NCBI RefSeq assembly: GCF_015207395.1
Contig: NZ_JADEWX010000021.1
Span: forward strand, 1-55,446
DNA length: 55,446 nucleotides
Direction of reading: 5' to 3'
Origin: Nodosilinea sp. LEGE 07088
GTDB lineage: Bacteria > Cyanobacteriota > Cyanobacteriia > Phormidesmidales > Phormidesmidaceae
Shown here: positions 41,121 to 50,916 of the stretch, in pieces
Numbering within the stretch: the first letter of the stretch is position 1
Layout of the letters: every line of letters begins with the position of its first letter
Position numbers and translations under genes: made by a program
Notes under the pieces: generated by a model
What the model saw: the letters and a program-made list of their open reading frames with translations, nothing else
Databases searched by the model: none
Told to the model about the DNA's origin: nothing

Positions 41121-43958
41121 ATGAACGCTACACCTGAAAATCGTCTCTCTAATCTGATTTATCTAGCTCTATTACTCACAGCTACGGGGTTCGGTCTGTC
41201 AGAGAAGGCCGCTGCGCAAACCGTCATTCGCGATCGCGACACGGGCGCGGTTCACGTCGACCACAACGCCTTTGATCTGCAAACCGGCCCGCTGCATAAC
41301 GACTCCTCGATTCCGCTGCCGTCTGAGCTGGTGGGAGAAACCCATGAGGGTGTGGCTCAGCCGGTCACCCGTGATCGACTGGCGCCCAGCCGCATTGACA
41401 TCACTCCCGACGTGCACTTCATCAATAACTCATTAGATCACCAGCTCAACCCAGGCAATGAGGCGGTCACCCACACTCTGGAAAGAGACTCTCTACAACT
41501 GGTGACTCAGTTTAACCTCGGCCACCGAGCCGGAGCCCACGCCTTTGGAGAAGGCATCGAAGTGACAGTATTTGACGCTAATGGCGCTGTACGCAGCCGC
41601 GAAACAGTGTTTATCAGCGGCGGCAGTGTGACCATTGGCCCCAACGGTGACACGCTACCGGCAAACGCTAACCTCAGCGTGACCTATGGCGCAGACGACA
41701 CCGTAGAACTGCGGGTACTCAATCTTCGCAGCGATGGGGCGGCTCCGGTCGAGTCGGGCATTTACTTCTCGCACAGCGGCGGATTTGTCGTTGAAGATCT
41801 GCCCAACGGCGGCGACTTAGACTTTAACGACGGTGACTACTTTCAGCTGTTTGGTGGCCACGGCGAGGCCCAGACCCTGGCCGAACACAGCTCTATCACC
41901 TACGAAACCCAGGTCGTAGAAATACCCCTTGAGCCAGATACGCGGCAAGCAGTGAGCGAAGCTACCGAGGTAGTGGAACGGAGCGTGCAGATTAATACCG
42001 TCACCGAAACTGCGAGAGATTGGGGTCAAATTGCTACCCCAGATACCGTGGCGACGCGGCTGGGCCACGCTCGAGCGGCTTACTCTGAGCAGGGCGATCT
42101 GCTGGTCTACGATCGCTACTCAGGCACCGGGCAGGTGAGCTTGGGCACCGATGGTCTGGGGCTCACCGGGCAGCTGCCTCCCCTGGTCAGCAATCCCGAC
42201 GTGCCGCCCACCCTGCTGACCGGCAGCCTTCGCTTTGATCCAACGGTGGCCGATAACGAGGCCGGATTAACGGTGACGCTGGGCGTGACTCAGTTTTTGC
42301 AGCCCACCCACCGGGTTGCGCAAGATGTTTTTGGCAATCAAATTGTCGCGGCTGGTGGCCCCCCCTTGCTCGAGCCAACGGGGCTGTTGGCTAACCGCCA
42401 CTGGGTCGGCTACGTGCCGCCCCGACCCAGTGAAGCTATCCTGGGCGATCCAATCATCGCCGTAGACAATGTCTTTGAGATCCCGGCTGAGCAAACCATC
42501 CAGATCGCGCCGCCCGATCCGCAGCGGGTGGGGCCGGGCAACGCCGCCTACACCGAGAATGTGGGGGGACTGCTAGTTGAAGATAGGGACGGCAACATCG
42601 AATTTATTCCCCAGTGGACCGCCGCTGGCTACGTCGAGGAGCCCATTTCCCTAGCACCCAATCGGGTTCAGCGGGTGATCTATGCTCTGGTGCCCCAGCA
42701 GCCGGGCCAGTCTTTGCGGCTAGGCCAGCGCTACGCGGTGACAGACACCCCAGCGGGCTATCAAATTGCAGACGGCGGCTTCACGATTATTTCAGCCGAT
42801 CGCCAGCCCCAAAACTTTCTTGAGGAAAGTATGGCAGTCTACGCTGTCGAAGACACCCTGCCAGGCCGCAACGCCGTTACCCCTTTGTTTAACGGCATTC
42901 GAGGTAACTATGTAGAAGTCAGCGGTGGCGCTCCTCTACCCACGGTAGACGTAAGCCTGCCGGCTGAGGTCGATGCCCGGGTGGGGAATGTGCTTTTCCC
43001 GGTAGACACCGTTCCCTTTGAGCCCGGTCAGCGTCCCTATGCCCAAACCACGGTAGCTGCCGGATTTTACGTCAGCGGTGCGTTCACCGGGGGGGTGGGT
43101 AACCAACGCGATACCGTCACCCGCGTCACCTCAACGCTGAATCAGTCCGTCGATGAGGTGCATAGACTGCGAACGACCCACACCTTTGCCACACCCCGAA
43201 CCCAGCTAGATACGTTTTTGATCGAAACGACGGAAACGACTGCAGAACACGGCACCGCCAGCTTTGACATCACTAGCCAGGGCCAGCTCAGCGACGTTAC
43301 GTTTCTTCCTGGCGGCATAGCCGATCATGAGATCAGCCATCAGGTGGTAGAGCACACGCGCCAGCTGCGGCACGGCGAGGAGTTGCTGCTAGATTCTGTC
43401 TCTGAGGTAGCCATCCAGCGAGGAGATTCCCGAACGACCCTGGTGGAGCAGCATACCTCTACCGAAACCGAGTCGTACCCAAACCTGGCCCCGGTACAGG
43501 GGGAACTCGCCCTGGGCGGCGTGCTGAACTTTGGCCATACGCCCTGGACCCCTGCGGCCAACACTCTGCGGGCTGAAGTCTTCGTTCGGGATGTGATCCT
43601 GGGGCGCGGCAGTGGCTCAGAAACCGGCTGGCGGGCCGGGCTGGTGGTGCACCCGTTCGGCGAGAGGCAGCGCCCGGCCTTTCAGTACGACGAGGCGGGT
43701 CAACTGGTGCCGGTGTACCAAACCCTGCCGATGCTAGATGCCGATAACCAACCGCTCATGCAGACCCTGACCGATGACGATGGCGCAACGGCAACCGTGG
43801 CGGTAAACCAATTTGCCCTGGATGAAGCGGGCGATCGCCTGCCTCAAACCGTCGGCACCGGCCTGCCCATTGGCCCAGGTTTTTACCTGCGGGTAGAGGA
43901 CCTGTTCAGCGGCGACGACGGCACTAGACTGCTCGGGGGCATCCAGTTTGACTTTTAA
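41121..43958 (+). CDS. Large exported protein, unknown, possible outer-membrane anchor
   Basis: This 945-residue protein has a Sec signal peptide (residues 10-32, AAA before Gln33). A long Thr/Val/Asp-rich, beta-predicted body follows without recognisable enzyme motifs. It ends in RLLGGIQFDF, a terminal phenylalanine and alternating pattern as in outer-membrane beta-barrel C-termini. There are no Cys residues in the mature part, as expected for a secreted protein. HIP1-rich codon use shows it is native. GTAGGAG lies just upstream of the ATG. Function unknown; envelope or surface role is inferred. Confidence 0.7.
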   Translation: MNATPENRLSNLIYLALLLTATGFGLSEKAAAQTVIRDRDTGAVHVDHNAFDLQTGPLHNDSSIPLPSELVGETHEGVAQPVTRDRLAPSRIDITPDVHFINNSLDHQLNPGNEAVTHTLERDSLQLVTQFNLGHRAGAHAFGEGIEVTVFDANGAVRSRETVFISGGSVTIGPNGDTLPANANLSVTYGADDTVELRVLNLRSDGAAPVESGIYFSHSGGFVVEDLPNGGDLDFNDGDYFQLFGGHGEAQTLAEHSSITYETQVVEIPLEPDTRQAVSEATEVVERSVQINTVTETARDWGQIATPDTVATRLGHARAAYSEQGDLLVYDRYSGTGQVSLGTDGLGLTGQLPPLVSNPDVPPTLLTGSLRFDPTVADNEAGLTVTLGVTQFLQPTHRVAQDVFGNQIVAAGGPPLLEPTGLLANRHWVGYVPPRPSEAILGDPIIAVDNVFEIPAEQTIQIAPPDPQRVGPGNAAYTENVGGLLVEDRDGNIEFIPQWTAAGYVEEPISLAPNRVQRVIYALVPQQPGQSLRLGQRYAVTDTPAGYQIADGGFTIISADRQPQNFLEESMAVYAVEDTLPGRNAVTPLFNGIRGNYVEVSGGAPLPTVDVSLPAEVDARVGNVLFPVDTVPFEPGQRPYAQTTVAAGFYVSGAFTGGVGNQRDTVTRVTSTLNQSVDEVHRLRTTHTFATPRTQLDTFLIETTETTAEHGTASFDITSQGQLSDVTFLPGGIADHEISHQVVEHTRQLRHGEELLLDSVSEVAIQRGDSRTTLVEQHTSTETESYPNLAPVQGELALGGVLNFGHTPWTPAANTLRAEVFVRDVILGRGSGSETGWRAGLVVHPFGERQRPAFQYDEAGQLVPVYQTLPMLDADNQPLMQTLTDDDGATATVAVNQFALDEAGDRLPQTVGTGLPIGPGFYLRVEDLFSGDDGTRLLGGIQFDF

Positions 43959-44006
43959 TCAGGGTAGTTTACTCATGAGTAACATAAGCACCCAAGGAAC
44001 CGAACC

Positions 44007-44168
44007 GTGTTCTACGACAGCTTCACACGTCAGCATCGCGCCACTGGAAAAGCCGCCGCCTGGGGCGTCTGCAATATCGGAATTTTGGGATATTGTGGCG
44101 TAGCCTCCATTGCGTTTCTGCTATTGGGCATCGTGTTTGACCGCCATCAGTCGGCATCAGGTGACTGA
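44007..44168 (+). CDS. Small single-TM protein
   Basis: From GTG 44007 (AAGGAACC nine bases upstream) the frame encodes 53 residues: a basic start with FTRQHRATGK, one glycine-rich hydrophobic helix (ILGYCGVASIAFLLLGIVF) and a short charged tail. The pattern of a small membrane peptide is clear, but I know of no family. It stands 48 bp downstream of the exported-protein stop codon. Confidence 0.45.
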   Translation: MFYDSFTRQHRATGKAAAWGVCNIGILGYCGVASIAFLLLGIVFDRHQSASGD

Positions 44169-44345
44169 GGCCACGTTTTGCTAATGATTGACGGCTGGAG
44201 CAGCCCCATATCGCTACAGGATTGGGTTGTGGCGATCTGCGAGATATCGTCAAATTTCTATCGCTGCGATGGAAGGTTTCTATACAAGCTGCGATCCCTT
44301 TTTGTTAGGTTGACACCATAAGAGGTCAGCAAAAGGTGATTTTTT

Positions 44346-47099
44346 GTGCCCAATGTTTTGGTGGGAAATCAGTCGCAGGCCCGTTGTTTCCATAGTGTAG
44401 ATATTGCTGAAGCCGTCAGCGATATGGGTGGCGACCTGGAGCAGGGGTTGACCGCTGAGGCCGTCGCAAAGCGCTATGAAACCGATGGCTGGAATGAGCT
44501 ACCCGTCAAACCAGGCAAGCCTGCCTGGCTCAGATTTCTGCTGCAGTTCCATCAGCCGCTGCTCTACATTTTGTTGATTGCCGGGGCGGTCAAAGCCTCT
44601 CTAGGTTCCTGGACCAATGCCGCCGTGATTTGGGGCGTCACGTTTCTCAACGCCATCATCGGCTACGTACAAGAAGCCAAAGCCGAGGGGGCGATCGCTT
44701 CGCTAGCCAAAGCTGTTACCACCGAGACAACTGTGCTGCGGGATGGGCAAACGCTACAGGTACCGTCTCGCGATCTGGTGCTGGGGGATATCGTACTGCT
44801 GGTTTCGGGGGACAAGGTACCAGCAGACCTGAGACTCTTCAAAACTCGAAATTTGCAGGTGGATGAGTCGGCCCTAACCGGAGAATCACTCCCCGTAGAC
44901 AAGTCGGTTCACCCCCTGCCGGTCGAGACGCCCCTGGCGGAGCGCGCCAATATGGCCTATACGGGTAGCTTCGTCACCTTTGGCCAGGGCCGAGGGCTGG
45001 TGGTGGCCACCGCTGAGGCCACCGAAGTGGGCAAAATTTCTCGGTCGATGGAACAGCGGGTCAGCCTGAGCACACCGCTGACCCGTAAGTTTGCCAAATT
45101 CAGCCGCATTTTGCTCTACGCCATTTTGTCCCTGGCTACCCTCACCTTCGCCATTGGTCTGAGACAGGGGGAATCCTGGGACTATATGTTTGAAGCGGCG
45201 GTGGCCCTGGCGGTCAGTGCTATCCCTGAAGGCTTACCGGCGGTGGTAACGATTACCCTGGCGATTGGAGTCAACCGCATGGCTCAGCGCCACGCGATTA
45301 TTCGCAAGCTACCGGCGGTCGAAGCGCTGGGTAGTGCAACGGTGATCTGTTCTGACAAGACCGGGACGCTGACCGAAAATCAAATGACGGTGCAGGTGAT
45401 CTATGCAGGGGGGCAGCCCTATCAGGTCAGGGGCGGTGGCTATAGTCCCAAGGGTGAGATTGTTCAACGGCATGATGATCAAATAGAAAGCTCCTTTGAA
45501 GATGGTTTGCCCGATGCCCTGCGGGAATGTCTGACGGCGGGGGTGCTGTGCAACGATGCCCAACTCAAACACGAGGGAGAGCAATGGTCGGTGGTGGGGG
45601 ATCCAACTGAGGGGGCGTTGCTAGCCGCCGCCACTAAGGCCGACTTAAGTCAGACGGGGCTGACGGCGGCTAACCCTCGCCTCGATTCCATTCCCTTTGA
45701 GTCTCAATATCAGTACATGGCCACTCTGCACAATGCGGGGTCGCGAGTCATCTACGTTAAAGGCTCGGTTGAGGCGGTTCTGAGCCGCTGTACCCAGATG
45801 ATGAATCTCCAGAGCCAGGTGATGCCGCTGGAGCGCGAGTCGATTGAGCAGGCCGTTGAGGCAATGACGGCCCAGGCTCTGCGGGTGCTGGCGTTTGCCT
45901 GTAAAGCGGTCGGCCCCCATCAGCACGCCCTCGATCACGCCGATATTGAGACCGGGCTGGTGTTTTTAGGGCTCCAGGGCATGATTGACCCACCCCGCCC
46001 CGAGGCGATCGCGGCGGTCCATGTCTGCCGTCATGCCGGTATTCGCATCAAGATGATCACGGGTGACCATGTGGCAACGGCTCGGGCCATTGCCCAGCGG
46101 ATAAATCTGCAGCAGGCAGAGGACGTGGTGGCCTTTGAGGGTCGGGCGCTGATAGCTATGGACGATGCCCAGCTGACCCAGGCCGTCGAATCGGGCGATG
46201 TATTTGCCCGGGTAGCCCCAGCTCAAAAGCTGCGCCTGGTGGAAGCACTCCAGGCTAAGGGCGACATTGTGGCGATGACGGGGGATGGGGTGAATGATGC
46301 CCCTGCGCTCAAACAGGCGGACATTGGCATTGCTATGGGGAAAGGCGGTACGGAAGTGGCCCGAGAAGCAGCGGATATGCTGCTGACGGACGACAACTTT
46401 GCCTCGATCGAGGCAGCGGTGGAGGAAGGGCGAACAGTTTACCAAAACCTGCGTAAGGCGATCGCCTTTCTGTTGCCAGTCAACGGCGGGGAGTCGATGA
46501 CCATTTTAATCAGCGCGCTGCTGGCCAGGGATCTGCCCATTCTGTCGCTGCAGGTTCTCTGGCTCAACATGATCAACTCCCTCACCATGACGGTGCCATT
46601 GGCCTTTGAGCCCAAGTCTCCAGGGATTATGCAACAGCCACCCCGCTATCCTCAAGAGCCTCTGATTACCCGACCGTTGCTGCATCGCATTCTGCTGGTG
46701 TCTCTGTTTAACTGGGTGCTTATTTTTGGGCTGTTTGAATGGGCGGAAGTGGCGACGGGGGATGTGGCGGTGTCGCGGACGATGGCGATTCAGGCCCTGG
46801 TGGCGGCTCGAATTGTCTATTTGCTGAGCATTAGTCAGCTGGGCAAGAGTCTGCTGGGTCGTCTGCGACATCGGTCTACCCCGGTAGCAAACGCGCCCTT
46901 TTTGCTGATGGGAATTGGGGGGGCGATCGCACTTCAGATTCTGTTCAGCCAGTGGTCTGTCATGAATACCTTATTTGAGACGGCTCCCCTCACCTGGAAC
47001 CAGTGGCTGATTTGCCTACTGCCGATGCTGCCGATGGTGCCCTTCGCCATCTGGGTCAATCGCGTTGATCCAAATAGCCCTCGGGCCGTGGCGATCTGA
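44346..47099 (+). CDS. P2-type cation-transporting ATPase
   Basis: 917 residues starting at GTG 44346 (AAGG upstream). Motifs: TGESLPVD (about 177), [12 protein letters not shown] in M4, [15 protein letters not shown] (phosphorylation Asp near 336) and [15 protein letters not shown]. The ten-TM layout of P2 pumps is complete. The M6 segment [16 protein letters not shown] differs from calcium and sodium pumps and from the paralogue at 13898-16588, so the transported ion may differ. No TGAGGAA-type operator is visible upstream. Confidence 0.94.
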   Translation: MPNVLVGNQSQARCFHSVDIAEAVSDMGGDLEQGLTAEAVAKRYETDGWNELPVKPGKPAWLRFLLQFHQPLLYILLIAGAVKASLGSWTNAAVIWGVTFLNAIIGYVQEAKAEGAIASLAKAVTTETTVLRDGQTLQVPSRDLVLGDIVLLVSGDKVPADLRLFKTRNLQVDESALTGESLPVDKSVHPLPVETPLAERANMAYTGSFVTFGQGRGLVVATAEATEVGKISRSMEQRVSLSTPLTRKFAKFSRILLYAILSLATLTFAIGLRQGESWDYMFEAAVALAVSAIPEGLPAVVTITLAIGVNRMAQRHAIIRKLPAVEALGSATVICSDKTGTLTENQMTVQVIYAGGQPYQVRGGGYSPKGEIVQRHDDQIESSFEDGLPDALRECLTAGVLCNDAQLKHEGEQWSVVGDPTEGALLAAATKADLSQTGLTAANPRLDSIPFESQYQYMATLHNAGSRVIYVKGSVEAVLSRCTQMMNLQSQVMPLERESIEQAVEAMTAQALRVLAFACKAVGPHQHALDHADIETGLVFLGLQGMIDPPRPEAIAAVHVCRHAGIRIKMITGDHVATARAIAQRINLQQAEDVVAFEGRALIAMDDAQLTQAVESGDVFARVAPAQKLRLVEALQAKGDIVAMTGDGVNDAPALKQADIGIAMGKGGTEVAREAADMLLTDDNFASIEAAVEEGRTVYQNLRKAIAFLLPVNGGESMTILISALLARDLPILSLQVLWLNMINSLTMTVPLAFEPKSPGIMQQPPRYPQEPLITRPLLHRILLVSLFNWVLIFGLFEWAEVATGDVAVSRTMAIQALVAARIVYLLSISQLGKSLLGRLRHRSTPVANAPFLLMGIGGAIALQILFSQWSVMNTLFETAPLTWNQWLICLLPMLPMVPFAIWVNRVDPNSPRAVAI

Positions 47100-47113
47100 G
47101 TCGCCAGGTTCAT

Positions 47114-47938
47114 CTACCTGGGATACTGCGCTCCCAGCTGTCCTTTTGTTTGTACTAACAGAGCCCCAACGGACGCTATCAAAACCAGCGTCATCAACAC
47201 CAGCAGGGTCTGGTACGAGCTGCCCCGCAGGGCCTCCTCGGGCACCAGCAGCAGCAGGCCATTGGCGGCGTTGTAGCTGGCGTGCAGAATGATGCACAGC
47301 AACACGCTGCCGGTGCAGTTGATCAGCCAGGTGTACCAAAAGGCGTGGGTGGCAATGCTGACCAGCGTCACGATCGCGATGAACAGAATTTGCCCCAGGC
47401 CAATGGCACCGCTGGCCACGTCAGGGTTGGTCGCCAGCAGCGGCAGATGCCAAAGCGCCCAGACAAGTCCCAAAAGGCCGGTGGCCACGACCGGGCTATG
47501 CTGCTGCTGTAGCGTGGGCAGTCCTAGCCCTCGCCAGCCCGGCTCTTCGTTGCCGCCGCCCACGAGCGCTAAAAGCAAAAGAGAGGGTAGATAGGCACCC
47601 AGTCGATTCGGCAGGGGCGAAAAATCCAGCGGATACCCCATTAGCCTGTAGATCAGCGACGCGATCGCCACCAGCAGCACCGGAAAGCCAAAGGCAAACA
47701 GGTACCAGCCCGGATGCAGCCGCCATTTGAACAGGCCCACGAGCCATCGTCGCAGCGATCGCCGCTGGACTTTTACCACCACCATGGCGGCGATCAGGGG
47801 GCCAAACCCGGCCAGGTGAAAGAGGAAGACGGCGGGGCTGCCCGCCATCTGAAACGAGAGCAACCAGGCCGTCCATGAGAAAAAATAGGCCGCGATCGCA
47901 AACGACAGAAAGGGCCGACGGCGAATGAAAGTGCTCAT
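47114..47938 (-). CDS. CPBP-family intramembrane metalloprotease
   Basis: This 274-residue polytopic protein has GGNEEPGWRGLGLP (catalytic Glu pair plus Arg), WHLPLL and CIILHASYNAANG (late His helix). It belongs to the same family as the gene at 20143-21012, with about eight hydrophobic segments. Substrate unknown. It is convergent with the P-type ATPase gene; the stops are 15 bp apart. Confidence 0.9.
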   Translation of the reverse strand: MSTFIRRRPFLSFAIAAYFFSWTAWLLSFQMAGSPAVFLFHLAGFGPLIAAMVVVKVQRRSLRRWLVGLFKWRLHPGWYLFAFGFPVLLVAIASLIYRLMGYPLDFSPLPNRLGAYLPSLLLLALVGGGNEEPGWRGLGLPTLQQQHSPVVATGLLGLVWALWHLPLLATNPDVASGAIGLGQILFIAIVTLVSIATHAFWYTWLINCTGSVLLCIILHASYNAANGLLLLVPEEALRGSSYQTLLVLMTLVLIASVGALLVQTKGQLGAQYPR

Positions 47939-48000
47939 ATAGCCTTATTCATGTTGCTTATCCAAAGGGAACAGGGAGTAGGTGACAGGGAATAGGTGAC

Positions 48001-48049
48001 AGGAACTATAGCGGTGTACTTGTTTCACTTGCACACCGCTATAGTTCCT
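48001..48049. repeat. Perfect 17-bp inverted repeat with 15-nt loop
   Basis: AGGAACTATAGCGGTGT (48001-48017) pairs with ACACCGCTATAGTTCCT (48033-48049). It lies between two minus-strand genes and is preceded by GGGAATAGGTGACAG-type repeats. A dispersed mini-element or a bidirectional terminator hairpin is possible. Confidence 0.8.
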
Positions 48050-48061
48050 GATGGTAGGGGG

Positions 48062-48820
48062 TCAGGGAGTACTGGTCGGTGAGAGGCCAAACAGGGCGCC
48101 TGTCGGGTCAATGAGAATGGTGTTTGGAACCGTGTCGGATTCGTCAGCGGCCTGCGTTGCCCGGCTGGCACCTAGCGCCTTGGCTCGGGTAAGGGTGAGG
48201 TTGATATCTGTGGTTGCGATCATCGGTACCCAGCCCGCCGGGCCTGTATCAGCGGGAGATCCTATGGCCGTGCCAACCCTATGGGCATCCTCAGCGGTTC
48301 TGACAAAGATGTATTTATCCTTGTCCTGGGCTTGCCAGGCAAACAGCTCAGTGTAGAACCGCTTAGCAAGCTCAACATCTGCGGTGATGAGCACATCCGC
48401 CAAAAACGCACCCTCAGGAGGCGGAAAGGAGTGGGTGGGAGTGGTCAGGCCAATCAGGGCGCCCTGAGGATCTTGAATGACGGCGTTACGCCCCACCCCA
48501 GGAACATCGAAGGGCTCGCGATCGAGGGTGGCACCCAGCCGTACCGCCCTTTGAGCGACCGCATCGACATCCTCGACGCTGACATAGCCTAGCCAGCGAG
48601 AGGTGTCATTGGGGCCAAAGTCGATCATCCCGCCGTGGGCTATCCCTCGCGACATAATCAGCGGATAGTCTGCCTCACCCGGCTGCCAACTACAGTCAGA
48701 GGCGTGCTCAACTTGATAGTCCCAGCTCAGTAGCTCAGCGTAGAATTGCTTAGCTTTGTCGACGGCGTTGGTCAGGAGGTCATGCCAAACAATGTGGCCA
48801 ACTTGAGACTTGCTGCGCAT
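48062..48820 (-). CDS. Two-domain glyoxalase/VOC-superfamily protein
   Basis: This 252-residue protein is made of two vicinal-oxygen-chelate modules (about 5-125 and 135-250). Each starts with a metal-site strand (GHIVWHDLL; ADVLITADVELAKRFYTELF) and ends with a D-P-x-G-A-L motif (IQDPQGALIGL, LIDPTGALFGL). Such double-VOC proteins include dioxygenase-like and methylmalonyl-type enzymes, but the substrate is unknown. Start supported by GGAGGG ahead of the ATG. Confidence 0.85.
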   Translation of the reverse strand: MRSKSQVGHIVWHDLLTNAVDKAKQFYAELLSWDYQVEHASDCSWQPGEADYPLIMSRGIAHGGMIDFGPNDTSRWLGYVSVEDVDAVAQRAVRLGATLDREPFDVPGVGRNAVIQDPQGALIGLTTPTHSFPPPEGAFLADVLITADVELAKRFYTELFAWQAQDKDKYIFVRTAEDAHRVGTAIGSPADTGPAGWVPMIATTDINLTLTRAKALGASRATQAADESDTVPNTILIDPTGALFGLSPTSTP

Positions 48821-48935
48821 GGGTTTCCCTCCTGAGACTAACGATCTTTCTCAACCTCATACGAACCAATACTCATAGGCGCAAATAATCTACCTGTTTA
48901 CTCACGCGGAAGCCCTTGTGAGACCTGGAATTCCC

Positions 48936-48985
48936 CTTCTGCCTTCTGCCTTCTGCCTTCTGCCTTCTGCCTTCTGCCTTCTGCC
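48936..48985. repeat. CTTCTGC heptanucleotide array next to hoxY
   Basis: Seven near-perfect tandem CTTCTGC units end nine bases before the hoxY stop codon. Same type of array as beside nifJ and the dihydroorotate-dehydrogenase-like gene. Confidence 0.88.
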
Positions 48986-48993
48986 CTTTGGAA

Positions 48994-49536
48994 CTACCCA
49001 AAGCGAATGAAATCGGCCCCCGATAAAGCGGGCCGATCGCCCCGCAGCAGCGGCTCTAAAACGGCTCGAATGCGCTCCGCATTGGGCGGGCAGCCCGGCA
49101 GGTAGCAGTCCACCGGCACCACCTGGTGCACCGGCATCACCGCCTCTAGCAGCGGCGGCAAAATATCTGCTTCAGGCAGCTGCGGCCGGACATCGGCCGC
49201 CTCCAGGTAGGCGCGGGTGAGAACGGGTTCCGCCGCGCCCAGCACGTTGCGAATGGCGGTGACGTTGCCCGTAACGGCGCAGTCGCCAAAGGAGATTAGG
49301 AATTGGCTGCGATCGCGCACCTGGCGAATCATCTCCAAATGGTCTTGGTTGGCCACCGCCCCCTCCACCAGGGCCACATCCACCCCTTCGGGATAGGTCT
49401 TGACGTCGGCAAAGGGGCTGTAGACCAGCTCCACCTGCTGGGCCAGCTCAAACAGCCACTCATCTAAATCGAGAAATGACATATGGCAGCCCGAGCAGCC
49501 GCCCAGCCAAACCGTGGCCAGCTTGATGCGGGTCAT
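48994..49536 (-). CDS. hoxY: Bidirectional hydrogenase small subunit HoxY
   Basis: This 180-residue subunit carries the proximal 4Fe-4S cluster next to the [NiFe] site in HoxH. Its first motif is GGCSGCHMSFLD (residues 12-23), followed by GDCAVTGN and PVDCYLPGCPPNAE for the remaining Cys ligands. It begins 29 bp after hoxU with GGAGGC just upstream of the ATG. Length is normal. Confidence 0.97.
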   Translation of the reverse strand: MTRIKLATVWLGGCSGCHMSFLDLDEWLFELAQQVELVYSPFADVKTYPEGVDVALVEGAVANQDHLEMIRQVRDRSQFLISFGDCAVTGNVTAIRNVLGAAEPVLTRAYLEAADVRPQLPEADILPPLLEAVMPVHQVVPVDCYLPGCPPNAERIRAVLEPLLRGDRPALSGADFIRFG

Positions 49537-49565
49537 AGAGCCTCCTATGGGGCGAATGCTGGATC

Positions 49566-50300
49566 TCAGCTAGGTGCGTGAGGCCCCCTAGCGACCTGCC
49601 GCTCCTGGCGGGCGTTGGCGATGAAGCTGAGGCGATCGCGATCGCGCTGCATTTCCCCCACCGTTGAGCCCCGGTCAAACAGAGCCCCCGTGGGGCAGGC
49701 ACTGACGCACTTGCCGCACGATGTGCAGCTCGACGCCTCGCCCCAGGGCTGGTTGAGGTCGCTGACCACGTGGGAGTTGCGACCGCGACCGGCCATGTCC
49801 CAGGTGTGCACCCCTTCCAGTTCGTCGCAGGCCCGCACACAGCGGGTGCAGAGCACACAGCGATTGTGGTCGAGACCAAACCGCTGGTGAGAAATATCGA
49901 CCTGGCGGTCGGGAAACTGGTAGGCCAACCCCACATGATCGACCCCCATGTCTACCGCCAGGTCTTGCAGCTCACAGTGGCCATTAGAGACACAGACCGC
50001 GCAGATGTGGTTCCCTTCGGCCAGCAAGAGTTCCACAATCATGCGTCGGTAGCGCTGTAGGTGCTCAGTGTGAGTCTGCACCACCATCCCCTCTGCCGCC
50101 GCCGTTACGCAGGCGGGAAGCAGCTTGGACTGGCCCTCAACCTCGACTAAACACAGCCGACAGGCACCCACCGTAGATATCCCGTCCAGGTAGCAGAGGG
50201 TCGGAATCGAGATGCCAGCCTCTTTGGCCGCATCCAGCACGGTTTCCCCCTGCCGGGCGCTGACGAGCCGTTGATCGATGGTTAACGTATGGACTGACAT
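49566..50300 (-). CDS. hoxU: Bidirectional hydrogenase diaphorase subunit HoxU
   Basis: This 244-residue NuoG-N-terminal-like subunit passes electrons between HoxF and HoxY. It has a 2Fe-2S domain ([11 protein letters not shown] and LLPACVT, about 46-72), a His/Cys cluster ([15 protein letters not shown], about 100-115) and two ferredoxin-type 4Fe-4S motifs ([13 protein letters not shown] and [14 protein letters not shown]). The ATG lies two bases after the hsp20 stop, so the two genes are tightly coupled. Confidence 0.97.
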   Translation of the reverse strand: MSVHTLTIDQRLVSARQGETVLDAAKEAGISIPTLCYLDGISTVGACRLCLVEVEGQSKLLPACVTAAAEGMVVQTHTEHLQRYRRMIVELLLAEGNHICAVCVSNGHCELQDLAVDMGVDHVGLAYQFPDRQVDISHQRFGLDHNRCVLCTRCVRACDELEGVHTWDMAGRGRNSHVVSDLNQPWGEASSCTSCGKCVSACPTGALFDRGSTVGEMQRDRDRLSFIANARQERQVARGPHAPS

Positions 50301-50302
50301 TA

Positions 50303-50770
50303 TCAGGCAACTTTAACCTTGACAGCTTTTTCTTTCTGCTCTTTAGCCTTGGGCAGAGTCAGGTTCAAGATGCCGTCCTTGTACTCAGCGGTCACATGGT
50401 CTCGCTGAATTTGACTCGGCAGCGGCACGTAGCGCTCGAACTTGCCATAGTAAAACTCAGAGCGGAGGGTATCGCCTTCCTCAGACTTAGTTTCAGACTT
50501 GCGCTCGCCAGTAATTGAAACAGCTTCGTCGCTGACTTCAATATCTAAATCGTCCGCGCTCATGCCCGGAACTTCTAGTTTTAGATGAAATTCAGTCTCT
50601 GTTTCATCGATTTCGGCGGAGGGCACAAATACAGCCCCGTCCATGCTGCGACCGAATTCAGGGACAAATCGTTCGAGCAGGGTGTCCATTTCTTTTTTGA
50701 GCGTATCGACTTCGCCAAACGGCTCCCAATGTTTGAGATCGTGAAAAGGTTTCCAGCGAATAAGTGCCAT
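50303..50770 (-). CDS. Small heat-shock protein, Hsp20 family
   Basis: 155 residues from ATG 50770 with GGAGG seven bases upstream; the frame extends to 50842 but that part lacks family character. The alpha-crystallin domain covers about 45-145: [19 protein letters not shown] and the [14 protein letters not shown] signature. It prevents protein aggregation. It is located directly before hoxU and under a TGAGGAA-type operator. In mycobacteria the related HspX is a DosR-regulon marker. Confidence 0.93.
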   Translation of the reverse strand: MALIRWKPFHDLKHWEPFGEVDTLKKEMDTLLERFVPEFGRSMDGAVFVPSAEIDETETEFHLKLEVPGMSADDLDIEVSDEAVSITGERKSETKSEEGDTLRSEFYYGKFERYVPLPSQIQRDHVTAEYKDGILNLTLPKAKEQKEKAVKVKVA

Positions 50771-50877
50771 CCCTATACCTCCGTACAGATCTAAAAACAA
50801 CCTGGTTGGCTCTGATTCGGTGGCGAGTGACTTTCTCCCCACCGGTCAGAGCTCTCTACTATTAGAGTAGGAAAACA

Positions 50878-50898
50878 ACTTGAGGAAATTATGAGGGC
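50878..50898 (-). promoter_or_regulatory. Tandem operator upstream of hsp20-hoxU-hoxY
   Basis: Plus strand reads ACTTGAGGAAATTATGAGGGC, both half sites present. It lies 107 bp upstream of the hsp20 ATG and 19 bp from the end of the histidine kinase gene. Confidence 0.66.
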
Positions 50899-50916
50899 GG
50901 CAAAACTGGGATGCAC

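Noticed and set aside
48900-48935. CCCTTGTGAGACC as an operator for the VOC gene
   Set aside because: Only one half site is present; the upstream half does not match.
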